Shown: piece by piece, positions 44,976 to 57,194 of the stretch | Layout of the letters: every line of letters begins with the position of its first letter | Numbering within the stretch: position 1 is the first letter of the stretch | The notes under the pieces: generated by a model | Database searches by the model: none | What the model was told of the DNA's origin: nothing | The model's input: only the letters and a program-made list of their open reading frames with translations | NCBI GenBank assembly: GCA_013368315.1 | Contig: JAACJM010000131.1 | Coordinates: forward strand, 167,924 to 231,923 | Source of the DNA: Tetrapyrgos nigripes | Taxonomy: Eukaryota; Basidiomycota; Agaricomycetes; Agaricales; Campanellaceae | Direction: 5' to 3' | DNA length: 64,000 bases | Translations under genes and position numbers: made by a program

Positions 44976-45805
44976 TCAAAGGTCATGCAGCTGCACCTTG
45001 AGATCGTAATTCTCCCTCTCCAGAAGCCTACAAGACCTTTCCGCGGCTGCTAGCTTCTCCTCAGTCGATTTTTGGGCTGTAGATGCTGTTTTGAGATGCT
45101 GCTGTAGTACGTATACTCGTATTTGCGCTTCGACTACTGACTGATTGATTGCGTCAGAGGTAGATCCTGAATAAAAACATCAAGAAAAAAAAGATTAGAA
45201 AACTGTCATTAGTGAACAACTCGGGCACGCACTATGACCGGAGTCATGCAAAAGGTTCCTAATGTCGTCCAAAATCTTTTCGGGCAAATCCCACAAGGTC
45301 TTGTCCATTTCTATATGCTCCTGTAGGTTTTCATACTCCTTCAGCATTGGTTTGAGGGTGTTTGATATGACATGGTCAGAATGCACTCTGAAGTTATAGT
45401 ATCAGCAGTGCCATTTGACATAGAGTGGGCATTCACACACCTGTTCACAGCCTTCGATCGTATCCGAGTCGTCATTGTTCTCTCCGGTGTCTCTGGCTCA
45501 GTACTAGAGCCTCGGTCATGGTCGCTTGAGTCTTCCGCATTGCAAGCTCTAGAAGAGAAAAACATGAATATGATTCAAGACAATAAGAGGGCAAGTAGGA
45601 CGCACTCAGCAGCTTTGCTTTTTGTTTCCAGCCCCACTGGACTTGGTGTCTGCAAGGAAGGAACTTGGCTGACAGATCTGGACACACGTCAGAGACCTGC
45701 TGGTTTGGAGTTGCTGCCAAGACATCACCTGGAAAGTGATTTCAGACGTTTAGACGGGCTGTCGGGTGTAATGGATGATCGCTTGAGAGGCCGAGGGGGA
45801 GACAT
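44976..45805 (-). CDS. spliced gene, coiled-coil protein of about 200 aa
   Basis: ATG at 45805 (MSPPRPLKRSSITPDSPSKR) to TGA at 44976. Five exons join in frame: donor GTGATG after LKSLS, acceptor GTCCAG; donor GTGCGT after KSKAAE, acceptor TTCTAG; donor GTGTGT after RSKAVN, acceptor CTTCAG; donor GTGCGT after LLHDSGH, acceptor ATTCAG. Introns are about 50-65 bp. The N-terminus is basic and Ser/Pro-rich (nuclear-type), the middle acidic, and the C-terminal 60 residues (VEAQIRVYVLQQHLKTASTA, then EEKLAAAERSCRLLERE) form a heptad-like coiled coil. It follows the Plavaka transposase on the same strand. No defect seen. Could be a transposon passenger or a host gene. Confidence 0.6.
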
Positions 45806-46152
45806 TGTAACATTGAAGTTGTTGAGGAGTGATGGAAGGTGATAGAAAAGTAGTGAGAAATTCCTTCCTATTTTGGTCACACTCCTCCCCAGCCAACTCC
45901 TCAGCCAACTCCGAGAATCTTGTATCTGCAAGATAGCGTCCGGGTACCTCAAATACTATTTTCAGAGCATTAGTAGTTGTCTGACTGTAGTTTAAAATAT
46001 CAGAAATGGTTGCAGCATCCCCAGCGCTGATACTGGTGTTACTTTTCAGGATACAGTCAAATTCTCGCAAAGGCCTTGTTATTGCCTTTTGACGAGACTT
46101 GTGAGTAAAATAAGTACACCAACCAATAAACAGATCTAAAGTAGAAGGTCAT

Positions 46153-49100
46153 CTATGCCATGCTAGTGAATAACTGGTAAATATGTCGGTCGCTATCAGT
46201 ATTCACAAAGAAATGAGAATACTTCTCTAAAACCATAGTACTGGTCCATTCACGAGCTGCAACTCGTCCGAATGCAGGTATCATATGAACACTACATATC
46301 ACACACTGAATATCCACAACACTCACCAAACACCCTCCATCTACATTGCAACGTGAAACCTTGTAATACCCATGGTTTTTGTCCCGGCGTGCAAAGGGTG
46401 TAAACCATTCGACATAGGCCAAATGGCTTGGACGCTCACTCTCTGGGACACCTTCAAAGACAGCTGATATGTCCTTGTCTTTGATGGAGAATATAATGCG
46501 CACCTGACCAACACGCAGGTCTGTCAAATTGCAGTTAGTCATGGCTGAGACTATAAACCCTGAGAAACCCACCTTGGGAAACATTATCGTAACCTTCAGA
46601 GTCATTAACACGAATGAGAGCAGTATCAAAACGCCCTGGGACAATATGATTGCGTTTGTCATGATGAGAGGGTTGGGCATGTATGGAGTCTGCTGTGGTC
46701 AAGGTGTCCATGAAGAAGTCATGTCGTAGATACTTGATGCGGTGAAAGACTGAAACAGTGTTGATAGGAAGAAAATGATAGTCGACTTCGTCTTGCAGTC
46801 GATGACCAGAAAGAGTGGGGTTTGCCAGCTCAACCAAAAAGTGTGACAGAGCATCCGCAAAAAAGGTGGCTCCATAGTGAGTGATGAGGTCCATAATCCC
46901 CACAGAGCGTACAGAGGGGTGCTTGGTCATGTGAAGGATGCATGTCGTGTTAAAGCCAGGGGAGACCCAATGCAACTGCAACACAGGTTGCATTCCACTC
47001 AACCTCCACTCAACGTGAGCCTCATGAGACATCACCTTCTCCTTCTGCTCTAACCATGCCGTCATTTGGGATATTCATCCTTCTTATTAGTTGCCCTATA
47101 TGCATCTTTGGTGTAGTCAATGTGGAGGCGTTCAGTGTACTCTGTGTTGAAGTTGTCAAATGTACCCATCATACAGACGGTTTCGACATAATGGTTTAGG
47201 AAGTGGATTTTCAGAATGCGGAAGTCAGACCTGATGTCGAGGTCACAAAAGATAGACTTGTTCTCATGAAATTGCTGAAGAGCATTTTCCATGAGTGAAT
47301 GCGGGTACTGGGCAAGGAAAAGGAAGTCGACAAGGCCACGAAGACAGCGATGAAGACGAGCATTAGACATTCCACCTGGAAGGGGAGCATCTGCGATGAT
47401 ACCGAGTAAAAAAACGGGCAATTTGGTCATGTTTTTGACCGGTAACATATGATAGGGAGGAGACACCCTTGATGAAAATATGAACATTGTGATTAGGAGG
47501 GAGTCGACGGCAACAGGCATCTATCTCATGAGCACCATAGGCACCGGTGACCCAGCCCTTCAGATGCTTGAGCACGCCCTGGTAGAGTTGGTGAAGTATG
47601 TCGGGAGTGATAGAGAGGAAGACATTTGAATAGGGAAGGTCGGCCCAAAAAGGCTCGAAGACAGGCCTAATGGAAACCTCCTTGCATGCTCTAACGAAGA
47701 CAGAGGCACCCTCATCCACCTTCTTCAAAACTTCTCGAACTGCCCCCAGACTGCGGAGTGGATGTGGTTCAGTGTTCTCTCCAACTTGTTGCTGAGGAAT
47801 GGTACATCAAGGACAGAACCCAGTTATTCCGCATGTTACGAGAATTTGTTCAGGGTAGTCACCGATGTAGACTGCAAAGATAGGATGACCCAATCGGTCA
47901 ACCCCATCACCACTAGTCATAACAATTCCTGAGACACCAGCGTCTACTAAGGGCTGCACGATATGCTTCATGCAAGCGTGGAACAGGTTGGCAACACAGC
48001 GACGATGAGAAGCTGGAGACTGGATGTGTTCTAGGCAGGTAGATGGAAGATAGCCGAGAAGCACATAAGCGCGCTTTGAAGGCTTTCAGTGGATTTCTTT
48101 GGGTATGTTACCAAGGGAAAGGTACACAGGATACGCGGTCTTGTTTCGGAAAACGGTGACTTGTGTTTTGTCAGAAGAAATGATGAGGGGAATGATAGTA
48201 CGACCAGGACCCACAGTTTGATCAAGTTTTTCCTAAAAATAGGATGCAACATTTCAGAACCAGACCAGAATAAATGCTAGTCATGACAGCCGCTTACCTG
48301 GGTAGACCACCACCACTGGCCTGGTATGCATATCATGGTACAGCTGATCAGAACAGCTGTTATCCTCGAAATGGCGTTCAGGGGTAAACTTCAAGTAGGG
48401 AGCGAATTCAGGGTCGTTGTACAGAGCCTTGACGCACTGCAAGATGTTGCGAAAGAAGACTTCAAAAACTTCGCCCATGACTACCACTTCCTGCCGCTCA
48501 AATTGGGGCTGGCTAGGAAGGTTGTTGTCAATAATCTTGTTGAGTTCGGCGGCGTTCTTGTATGACAGTCCCAGCCATTCCGAGACCTAGGTATGATCAA
48601 AGCAAGTTAAGCATAATTCGAAGAATAAAGAGAATAAAATGACTCACCCTGTCGATAGATAAAAGCTCAGAGAGCGCTGTAGAGCTTGGACCCTGTATCT
48701 TTGCCCATTTTGCGACCCTCCAATCAATCTCCGAAGTAAACGGTGCCCAAACATTTGCTGCATGCCCCAAATCTGCACTATAAGCCTCATGTGCACTGAC
48801 TCGAGCGGTTTGGAATGAAAGGGGTGCACCTGCGCGAGGATCTGGGTACCATTGAATATGAGGCTGTCGGAAGGTGGTCGATTGTGTAGCTGGAGGTGGC
48901 CGAGAGTTGGGTAGCTCCGAGGCATTGAGTAGTGCATCGCTTTTGTTACCATCACTCTCCAATTCCATTTCTTCCTGTATGCCAAGCCAGTACCGTTCCT
49001 CACTCACCAACTCTGCTTCCCAATGGTCTTTGCATTCTGCTACAGCAGCTGCGTCTTCATCGTCCAAATCCTCTGAGTCTGACTTGGATACCAATGCGCC

Positions 49101-49406
49101 AAGATCGTCTAAAGTGGTGTGTGCACAGCCACTGTCATCAACTACAATGGGACTTCCCACACAAGATGAGATGTCAATGGAATCATGGAGATCATTGTAG
49201 TCCCCGAAGTAGTCGCCTTGAGCATTGGTATGAATCAGAGTGGGACTGCCAAAAAGATTGAGAAAGTTTGCAGTCGCTTCTGAGCTGGGTCCAGGGTTCT
49301 TCTCGAGCAGTTGCACGTACTCTCGACAGATTGGGTCTTGTGTCCAGCGAAGATGCTGTGTGAGACGTTGGTATAGTTTGCCACATCCTTGGCAGAACTC
49401 AGACAT
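46153..49406 (-). pseudogene. Plavaka-type DNA transposase with nonsense codons
   Basis: ATG 49406. The N-terminus is a zinc finger (CQGCGKLYQRLTQHL), followed by a long acidic linker. A GTGAGT intron (about 48646-48598) leads to SEWLGLSYKNAAELNKII, then FAPYLKFTPERHF; a second intron leads to PLIISSDKTQVTVFRNKTAY, PVYLTIGNIPKEI, LLGYLPSTCLE, GDYPEQILVTC, a C-x2-C knuckle, and ITPDILHQLYQGVLKHLKGW. This order matches, from memory, the CACTA-related Plavaka transposases of Agaricomycetes. TGA codons at 48088-48086 and 47809-47807 interrupt it; Arg (CGA) fits the second. The C-terminal exons run to 46153. Terminal inverted repeats were not located. Confidence 0.75.
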
Positions 49407-49651
49407 GATAACTGGTACTGTGCGGAGGAGCTTAGAATCTTGTCGAAAAGAGTGGAAAAACATAACACTGTACCGTGCAGGAAACAAATATTTGTCATGT
49501 CTTTTGTTTTCACAACCACCACCATCATCCATGCCCCCAAGTTCCCTTAGCGATATCCTTGCGATGAGCAACCATACCAATAAAAACGAGTCTAAAAGTG
49601 ATCAAACAAGTAAGTCAGGCGGTAACAGATATAAAAGGCAGCACACTCACC

Positions 49652-50470
49652 ATGATAGATCAAGCGGACTCGTCCAAAGAAGGTCGCACACTGCGTAAAT
49701 GGCCTCCAGCAACAGAAAACAATGCCTCGCAAGGCTCTAAGAAGCCGAAGACATCAGCTGCTACTCAAAGTGAGTATATTTTACAAGCATGCACAATTCA
49801 AAAATTAAACTGACCATGTCATTCCAGATGTCGTTCTAAAGACAAAAGCCCCAAGAAAGAAGACCACAGCTCCTGCCAGCACTGCTAGTGGGAATACAGG
49901 TGAGTTCATTTATGGTCATTAATCAATAGTATACTAACATTGTCCTATAGGCCATAAGACAAGTGTGGCTGCTGCTAACGGATGGCCTCAGACAAAAACC
50001 AAACATGTCAAAGAGACCCAAGATGAAACAATGGGTGACCCTGATGAGCCAGAAGAGAGTGGTGACGAGATTGATGCCAAAGTTGACAATGATAGCAGTG
50101 CCGCAGAAGAGGATGAGGATGAGGATATCGACGATGAGGAACTCGCTCAGGAGGTAAGATTACTGGTATATATCGCATTTCTGGGGTATTAATGGTCTCG
50201 AAAGCGTGTACAGGTTGTAGGAAACGCTGCCAGAAACTCGAAGTCTGAAAAGACAGACAGTGAGTCACTGCGTCACATGACAGTCACAGCATTGGCTGAC
50301 GCGTACCTTTAACTTACTTCTTCACCATTGCAGCTGTTGACGCAAATGGTTTCGAGTTTGTTGCACCACCTCCTGGACAAGCCGGTCGAAACTCAACTGA
50401 GAAGCTGGCTGAGTACGAAACTACTCCATGCTCCAAGGACAGCATCAAGAAAAAAAATCCAGTGTGGTGA
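49652..50470 (+). CDS. spliced gene for an acidic 191-aa protein, divergent from the Plavaka gene
   Basis: Exons 49652-49769, 49828-49899, 49951-50153, 50214-50259 and 50334-50470, all GT-AG, total 576 nt in one frame. Start chosen at ATG 49652 (MIDQADSSKEGRTLRK); an earlier ATG at 49598 is in the same frame. A TATAAAAGG word at 49631 lies only 20 bases before, so it would mark a start only if transcription began close by. The protein has a Lys-rich first part (KTKAPRKKTTAP), a very acidic stretch (Glu/Asp run, 50095-50150), and ends SIKKKNPVW. The stop is 18 bases before the left LTR of the chromovirus, so the true 3' end may have been cut off by it. No known domain. Confidence 0.55.
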
Positions 50471-50487
50471 GGTAGAACAGCCCAAGG

Positions 50488-50958
50488 TGTCGAGAACGTT
50501 GTCACTTAGCAATTAACCACCCAAGTCACACAGTGAACAAGATAGATTTGACAAGATATGAGAGTCGAGAGAGAGATGTAAAGAGATAAATGGAGACGAG
50601 AGAAGAGCGAGTAGCTGACTATGCTCAACACTGCACTGTACTAGGAGCAGAGTGGAGACGAAGTGAACAGACTGAGGAACCTAGCTACGAGATCTACGAT
50701 ATATATAAGAGAGAAGTGAATATGTGGGAATGTCCATGGAGCCTAGGGATCGGAGGAGATATGAGTCAAGTAAAGAAGTGAATATGTGGGAATGTCCATG
50801 GAGATAAAGGAAATGGAGAAGTGAGTCATAGATCGGGATAGACGATGATGAGAAGTAATTAGTATTTATGGGTTTATGGAAGGTGATAGAACGGGAAGTG
50901 AATAGGTAATAGAAGAAAATGGAGAAGAAATGAAGGAGGCGAGAGGCGATTCATGACA
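50488..50958 (-). repeat. 3' LTR of the chromovirus (element C)
   Basis: 471 bp, bounded by TGTC and TGACA, a direct repeat of 57749-58233. AAAGGGGGGTAG (polypurine tract, 50959-50970 on the minus strand) stands right beside it, which fixes the element's orientation as minus. Confidence 0.88.
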
Positions 50959-50970
50959 CTACCCCCCTTT

Positions 50971-51486
50971 CTAGGTCGAGCTTTCACTGGAGCTCGGAAG
51001 CTGATTGGTCCACTGCTTTGTCCACTGCTTCCTGATCCTTTTGTCCAAACCACGTATAGTCGGCCAAGTTTCTGGTAAGTCGTTGGGGAAGGTGCCCCAT
51101 CCTGTTAGGTCTGACTCACGTCCCCCCCATCCTATTCCTTCCCATGTACCCCATCCGTCGTTGTCGTCGACATAGTTTAACTGAGTGTTTCCTCCCCATA
51201 CGCTTGCATCTCCCCATCCCAGGTTGTTCCGTTCGTTCGTTCGAAGGCTAGATCGGTAGGTAGCGCATCTCGCCCGGTGTCCCGCCCCTAACTTGCATCG
51301 TTTCGACAATTCCCGTCCTGGCCAGATGCATTGATTACATCCACTGTGCCTCCCTGTGTGTCCATCGTCTAACCTGCAACGCCGGCCTGAACGTAGGCCG
51401 TATCTGCAGCGTCCGGTGTTGTCCGTCAGCGGGTCGATCGTTGTTGTAGTGGTAGTTGAGACTGTGATGGCGATGGGCGTAGACAT
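50971..51486 (-). CDS. extra ORF between pol and the 3' LTR, tandem zinc-finger-like modules
   Basis: 171 aa, ATG 51486 to TAG 50971, which touches the polypurine tract. A Thr-rich start is followed by two modules with the same spacing: C-x9-C-x5-H-x3-H (CRYGLRSGRRCRLDDGHTGRH) and C-x10-C-x5-H-x3-C (beginning CIWPGRE, ending GHRARC). After these come Trp/Gly-rich repeats (WGDASVWGG, DGWGTWEGIGWGG). The spacing suggests metal binding, perhaps nucleic acid binding; that is inference. It is open and shows no defect although pol is broken. The position is where some elements carry an env-like gene, but there is no membrane segment or signal peptide. Confidence 0.6.
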   Translation of the reverse strand: MSTPIAITVSTTTTTTIDPLTDNTGRCRYGLRSGRRCRLDDGHTGRHSGCNQCIWPGRELSKRCKLGAGHRARCATYRSSLRTNERNNLGWGDASVWGGNTQLNYVDDNDGWGTWEGIGWGGRESDLTGWGTFPNDLPETWPTIRGLDKRIRKQWTKQWTNQLPSSSESST

Positions 51487-51654
51487 GATAGAGGTGTAGG
51501 GTGAAGAGGTGTCTGGTAGGATGTGATTGAGCTTATTCTGTCGTTTTGGGTTGGATGTGGCTGCCTTTTAATGAGTTTTTGTCCGTGGTAATGGAAGGCG
51601 GCCAAGTTGCTGTCCGTTAGGTTGTGACAGTAGACGCCGTTAGTGTCGGTAAGC

Positions 51655-52830
51655 TCAGGGATGTTTCTGATGAAATTCTTCGATCATGTCTTTTACCTTG
51701 GTCAGGTTTGACGTAGGTACCCAAGTATTCTCTGAGTCAGGGTAATCCAACCATTTGATAAGGTACTGGGTCCCTTTTCTATTCCTGGTTGGTTTCGAGT
51801 CTAGTATCATCTCGACGTCATATTCTTTGTCTGCGTCTAGTAGCTCCGCAGGGGGTTCAGGGTAGTTTGGTCCGTGAGCGTCCGTTTCAACGTACGGCGT
51901 TAATAGGGATGCATGAAAGACGGGGTGTATATGCCAGGTTGTCAGCAGTTTCAATTTGTAGTTAACCTGACTGATCACTTCAATGATTTTGAATGGGCCA
52001 TGACGACGATCGGACAACTTAGCTTTTGGTCTTGTTGTCTTTAGGTTCTTTCCGTCGAGTAGTACCTTATCTCCGACCTTGTACCCTGTCCAGGACATGG
52101 AATGGTTTCCATGTTGTGTTTTCATCGTCTCGGCAGCTGACGTCAGGCTCGCTTTGAGTTCGTCCCTTAGTTGGTTGAGGTTTTCGAGTCGTTGCTCTAC
52201 CGTTGGTAGGTTAGAGGTTGGATTGAATGATGGGAAGAAACGTGGTTGATATCCGTGTAGGAGTTCGAATGGGGATTTTCCTGTTGCCGAGTGGATTCTG
52301 GTGTTATGACTGAATTCGGCGTAAGGTAGATAGTCCACCCAGTCTTCTTGTCGGTAGTTACAGAAGATGCGTAGGAATTGCTCGAGTTCTTGGTTGTATT
52401 GCTCCGATTCTCCGTCGGTCTGTGGGTGATAAGCGGTACTGAGGGCTGAAGTTATGCCTAATTTTTCATGGACCGCGGCCATGACTTTGCTAGCGAACTG
52501 TGGTCCTCGGTCCGATATCATCTTGTCCCATAGTCCGTAACGTCGCCAAGTGTTGTCAAGTAGAAGGATTCACTGTACCGTCACTGTCAATTGTTTTTGT
52601 ACACGGTGATATGATGACCGTTTTTGTTGACTTGTCGACTGTGACGTGAATCGCATTGAACCCTTTACATTCGGGGAGATCGGTGATGAAGTCGGTAGTG
52701 ATAGTTCCAAAAGGACGTTCTGGGATTTCGGTGGGAATTAGGGGGATCCGAGTAGGATGATTGTTAGTTTTCGTCGCCTGGCATTTGGCGCAGCCAGTTA
52801 CGTAGTCCTTGACGAAAAACCGACATTCCG
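51655..52830 (-). pseudogene. pol: integrase with C-terminal chromodomain of element C
   Basis: The N-terminal part around 52830-52575 carries TGCAKCQATK (zinc) and TITTDFITDLP (first Asp). A frameshift near 52570 (VNPST-stop versus LLDNTWRRYGLWD) leads to ISDRGPQF (second Asp) and TDGESEQYNQEL (Glu). The last 60 residues (EYDVEMILDSKPTRN, TQYLIKWLDYPDSENTWVP) form a chromodomain, which in chromoviruses directs integration to marked chromatin. Apart from the frameshift it looks intact. Confidence 0.85.
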
Positions 52831-54195
52831 GGCCACCAGAATTCCCTGCTGACTAGTTCGTAAGTTTTGTATCGTCCGGGGTGCCCTGCTGCTAAGGAAT
52901 CGTGATGTAATTTTACGATATCCCGTCGGAGGTCGTTGTCCACCGGCACGTAGATTTTACCTCGGAATAAGATGATTCCATCTTCGTAGTTCCATTCCTG
53001 TAGATTCTTCACCAGCGAACGTGGTCCGTTCCGTAGAATGACATCTAAGGCACTTACTACCTCTAGGTCCCTCTTGGGACATTCCTTGATTCTCCGTCGG
53101 AGTTCTACGTCCCCTATAGCGGTTACTGTTCCCTGTCTAGTTGCTCGGATTCGGAAGAATTTGGGGTCCAGGAGGATCCTGTCGGCGTTGTCGTTCTCGG
53201 TTCCAATTCTGTGATCTGGTCGTCTAGACAACGGATCAGCTTTGTTGAGACTTCCTGGTTTATGTAGGAGGGAAAACTCAAATCGTGTGAGGAACAGCGC
53301 CCATCGTGCTTGTCGTCGACTGAGTTTCTGGTTAGTTTGAAAATATTCCAAGTTCCTATGGTCTGTAAAGATTTCGATAGTATGGGGGGCTCCTTCTAAA
53401 TAATGCCTCCATGCTCTAACACTCGTATGATTGCCAGTAGTTCTTTGTCATGGATGTCGTAGTTTCGTTCGGTTTCAGAGAGAGATTTGGAGATGTAGGC
53501 GACTGGATGCCATCGGTTGTCCTCCCCAGTTTGCATAAGTATTCCCCCGTTGCGTAGTCTGATGCGTCCACCTCTACTCGGTATGGTTTCGTGTGATCCG
53601 GCATTTGTAGAACAGGTTTGGACGTGAAGGCCGTTTTGAGGGATTGAAAGGCTTTCTCGGCCTCTGTATCCCAGTACCAGTGGTTGTCCTTCTTCGTCAG
53701 ATCGAAGAGAGGTCGTGCGATTTTCGAAAAGTCTTTGATGAAGCATCTGTAGAAGTTCCCGAACCCCAAGAAGGCCTGTACTTCCTTCACTGTTTTGGGC
53801 GTTGGCCATTCAAGTACTCCCGCTACCTTGGTCGGGTCCATTGCCAAAGTGTCATGAGAGACAATCAGTCCTAGGAAGTCGACTTTGTCTGCTTCGAATA
53901 CACACTTTTCGGGTTTGGCATACAGGTCGTTGTCCCGTAGTCGTTGTAGAACTGTTCGGATCAGTTTCCGATGTTCTTCTATGTCATGGGTGAATATTAA
54001 GATGTCGTCCATATAAATGACGATCTTCCCTTGGTCAATGAGATCTTTGAAAATAGTGTTCATCATCGCTTGGAAGGTCGCTGGCGAGTTCATTAATCCA
54101 AAGAACATGACCGTCGGTTCGAATAGTCCTCGGTTGGTTTTGAAGGCGGCTTTCCATTCGTCCCCCTCTTTGATATGAATGTTATTGTATCCCAC
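52764..54195 (-). pseudogene. pol: reverse transcriptase (C-terminal) and RNase H of element C
   Basis: After a frameshift near 54185, the frame gives [20 protein letters not shown], then YMDD (54014-54003), VDFLGLIVSHD and VDASDYATG (RNase H). A second shift near 53560-53530 passes to the frame with GGILMQTGEDN, RNYDIHDKELLAIIRVLE and FTDHRNLEYF, and a third joins TNQKLSRRQARWALFLTRFE and the HLxxG-type zinc region KLHHDSLAAGHPG. Single-base shifts are the only damage. Confidence 0.85.
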
Positions 54196-57194
54196 CGTAG
54201 GTCAATTTTGCTGAATACGTATGCGTTTTTGAGTTTGTCGATTAGTTCTGGGATGAGGGGTAGTGGATACACGTTCTTCACAGTCCCTTTATTGAGTGCT
54301 CTGTAATCCTGTACGGGACGTAGCTTTCCGTCCTTTTTCTTAACGAAGAAGAAGGGACTTGCCATTGGAGATTTTGATGGTTTAATATATCCCTTTTCGA
54401 GATTCTCATTCAGGAAGGTGTCGAGTTCAGATTGTTCGTTTGGGGAAAGGGGATATGTTTTACATGTGCGTGGTTGAAAACCGTCTTGTAACTCGATTGC
54501 GTGATCCCAGTCACTTCGTTGGGGTAAGCGTTCTGAAGTCTTTTTGTCGAATACCGACAAGTATTCGTGATACTGTTGGGGTATCTGTCCCTCTAATGGG
54601 GTCGGCGAGTTCATGGATTCGTTTTCAGTGCTTTGACGTGCTTTGGAAAAGGCAGCTCGGATACTCAGCTTGGTTTCTGATGGATCTTCATCGGAGTCGC
54701 TTGGGGTATCCAGGTATTCCATAATGAGTTCACTCCATTGTCCTGGAACCTCCCATTGTCCGGTTGTATCCTCTGAGGTAAGCACTGCTCCTAAGTTGAT
54801 TCGTTGCAGTCGGATGTTTCTAGACCGTTGTGATCGACGTCGTCCGGCTATCTTTGATTGTGGTGTAGTTTTATGAGGTCCTACGATGTCTTTGAATGTT
54901 ACTTGGTAATCTCGGTGGTATGTTCTGGGATCAACTACTTTAGGTTGTTTCGTTTTCGTAGGATAGGTTGTCAACTTAGCTTTGGCTCGTACTGGGATCT
55001 TTTCCCGTGTACAAGTGTCGGGGCATCGTGTCAGGTTGATTTCTGATGTTGCCCAATCAATTTCCGGATTATGATGTCGTAACCAATCAGTTCCCAAGAT
55101 GATATCATGGTCCCCTATGTCTGTGATGTAAAACTCGGCAGTTTCCTCGTGGTGAGATTGATGGTTTTGGTTGTAGATTCGTAGTTTTTGAATGGTGTAG
55201 TGTCTTACCCATCCCATCACGTTTTCTGATCTGTCGACATTCCGAACTGGAAATGGTTTTTCTAGGGGAGTACGGTTGAGGTGATGTTTTTGGGCAAAGG
55301 CATTGTTGATGATGATTCCTTCCACTCCACTGTCTAGCAAGGCGGTTGCGTCGATTTTTCGTCCAGTTATTTTCCCGATCAATTCAGTTTTAAGCTCTAT
55401 TGAAGGGGTCTGTTGATTTCGAGTGATTGCCGTGATTCTTAATTCAGATGGGGATCGTGGCTTACGAAAGGGTATAAGGCTCGTGTATTGCCTGTGTTTT
55501 ACTGGTATATATGTCCATGTTCCTCCTCCTGACGACGTGGCAGGGGAGGTATTCAAAAATCCGATTCTGTTACGAACTTCTTTAGTAGTCCTTCCTTTTC
55601 TTCTCCCGATAGCGCTCCGATTCTGGCAGTGAGTTCTGAGATATTGTCCGTGGTAGTGTTGACCTTGGGATCCGAGGTCTCCGTGACGGCTGCGGTTTTT
55701 TTTTATGGAGGGTCTCCAGGTCGTGTTGTTGGGAGTGGTCGGAGGCGTACTGGGAAACGTAGGGCAATCATTCCCTATATGTCCCTGTCCCCAACATCTG
55801 AAGCATCGCCCTTCCTTCCTCATTTTATCTCTTTCTTGGGGGGTCAGTTTCGGTGGATATTTAGTGATTGAAGATGCACCTGGGGCGTTGTCTTGGAAGG
55901 CGTTTACTTCCATGCTTCTCGTTCGACTACTTCCTGTCCCCTGTGACCTCCTGCCCAGTTGTCCTTCCTCTCTTCTCGGTTTGTTCCATGAGGTTTTCTC
56001 CTCTTGCCTTTCTAACCAAATCATGTGCTGTTTTACCGCCACCTTTTGTAATGCCGCAAGACTTTTGGGTTGAGTGGATAGGTAGGAGATCCGGTCGACT
56101 AGTCCTCGGGGAAGTCCTTTTCGATAGTACTTCATTAACACCTTGTCGTTATAGCCAGTATCGTCAGCGTATTGTTTGAATTGAGAGTTGTACTTATCAA
56201 TATCAGCCAGGGTTCCTTCCATTCTAATATGTTCTATTTTGGTTTGGGCCTGGGTTTCCCGAGCCGAGGGTTTGAAGTCCCGTAGGAATTCTCGCTTCAC
56301 CTCGCGTAGAGTCCAGGATCTCCCTTTCGTTTTCGGTTTCAAGGCGGAGGAGTCTTCATCGGCACTTGTATATTCTTTGTCACTATCACTGAAGTCATCT
56401 TCTTCCTCGAAGACCTTCACCATCATGTTATGCGCCCATCGTTTCGCTTCATCTCCTGAGAATAGCGTGAGGAAGAATGATATCTTTTCGTCTTCGGTAG
56501 GATAGACTTGGTCGTTGAGACGGAGATAGTTGTTAAATTTGGCCATCCAATCCTTCGTTTGGTTCCGGTCTCCTGTGAACTTCTCTGGTTTTACTCCTTG
56601 TTCTTTGGTAGTCATGTTAGGAAGGGCTGAAGACTGCGCATCATCATCGAATGGTATGGCGTCATGGGGTGCTTGAGTCCCTCCCGCAGCGGCTGTGGCA
56701 GGATTTTCGGACATTTCGAGGGCGGCGTGAAGGGAGTGGAAGTCGATTGGTTGTGAGGGATTGACTGAGATGGGTTCTTGAACTGCACTAGGGGTACTGT
56801 CCGTTGGGGATCTGTTGAGAGGGATTTGGGGTTCTAGAGGAGTTTCGTTGTCTGGGTTCGGTTCGTGAGACGGAGTTGGTGATGGGGTTCTGACAGGATT
56901 CGGGTTTTCTGTGGTAGATTCTGATGGAAGTGATTGGAAGAGTAGAACTGGTTCGATACTGACTGTTTGTTCTTCGGTTGAGAGGGGTCGATTATTTATG
57001 GAGAGTCGATTGGGACACGGATGGGTTGCACAAAATTCCCACCGGTTTTCGTGCAAGAAGTAGCAGTCTTGTTGGTTTCGGGGGAAATGTGCGTGAGGAC
57101 GTCGGAGACAAACGATGTGGGGAGAGGAAGTGCGACTGGGATTTTGTGAGGCTGTACGAGATCTAGTGATTCTAGGGATTCCGCCTCCACTCAT
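54196..57194 (-). pseudogene. gag-pol: gag, protease and N-terminal reverse transcriptase of element C
   Basis: ATG 57194 ([14 protein letters not shown]). Gag capsid: [55 protein letters not shown], then the zinc knuckle [14 protein letters not shown]. Protease [14 protein letters not shown] (D-S-G) and [21 protein letters not shown] begins [31 protein letters not shown] and runs to VFSKIDLRW before the first frameshift near 54185. Long and mostly open. Gag and pol share one frame here. Confidence 0.88.

Noticed and set aside
46153..49406. KDZ transposase
   Set aside because: The motif order (LHQLYQGVLKHLKGW, SSDKTQVTVF, LTIGNIPKEI) fits Plavaka; the Cys-cluster motifs of KDZ proteins are absent.
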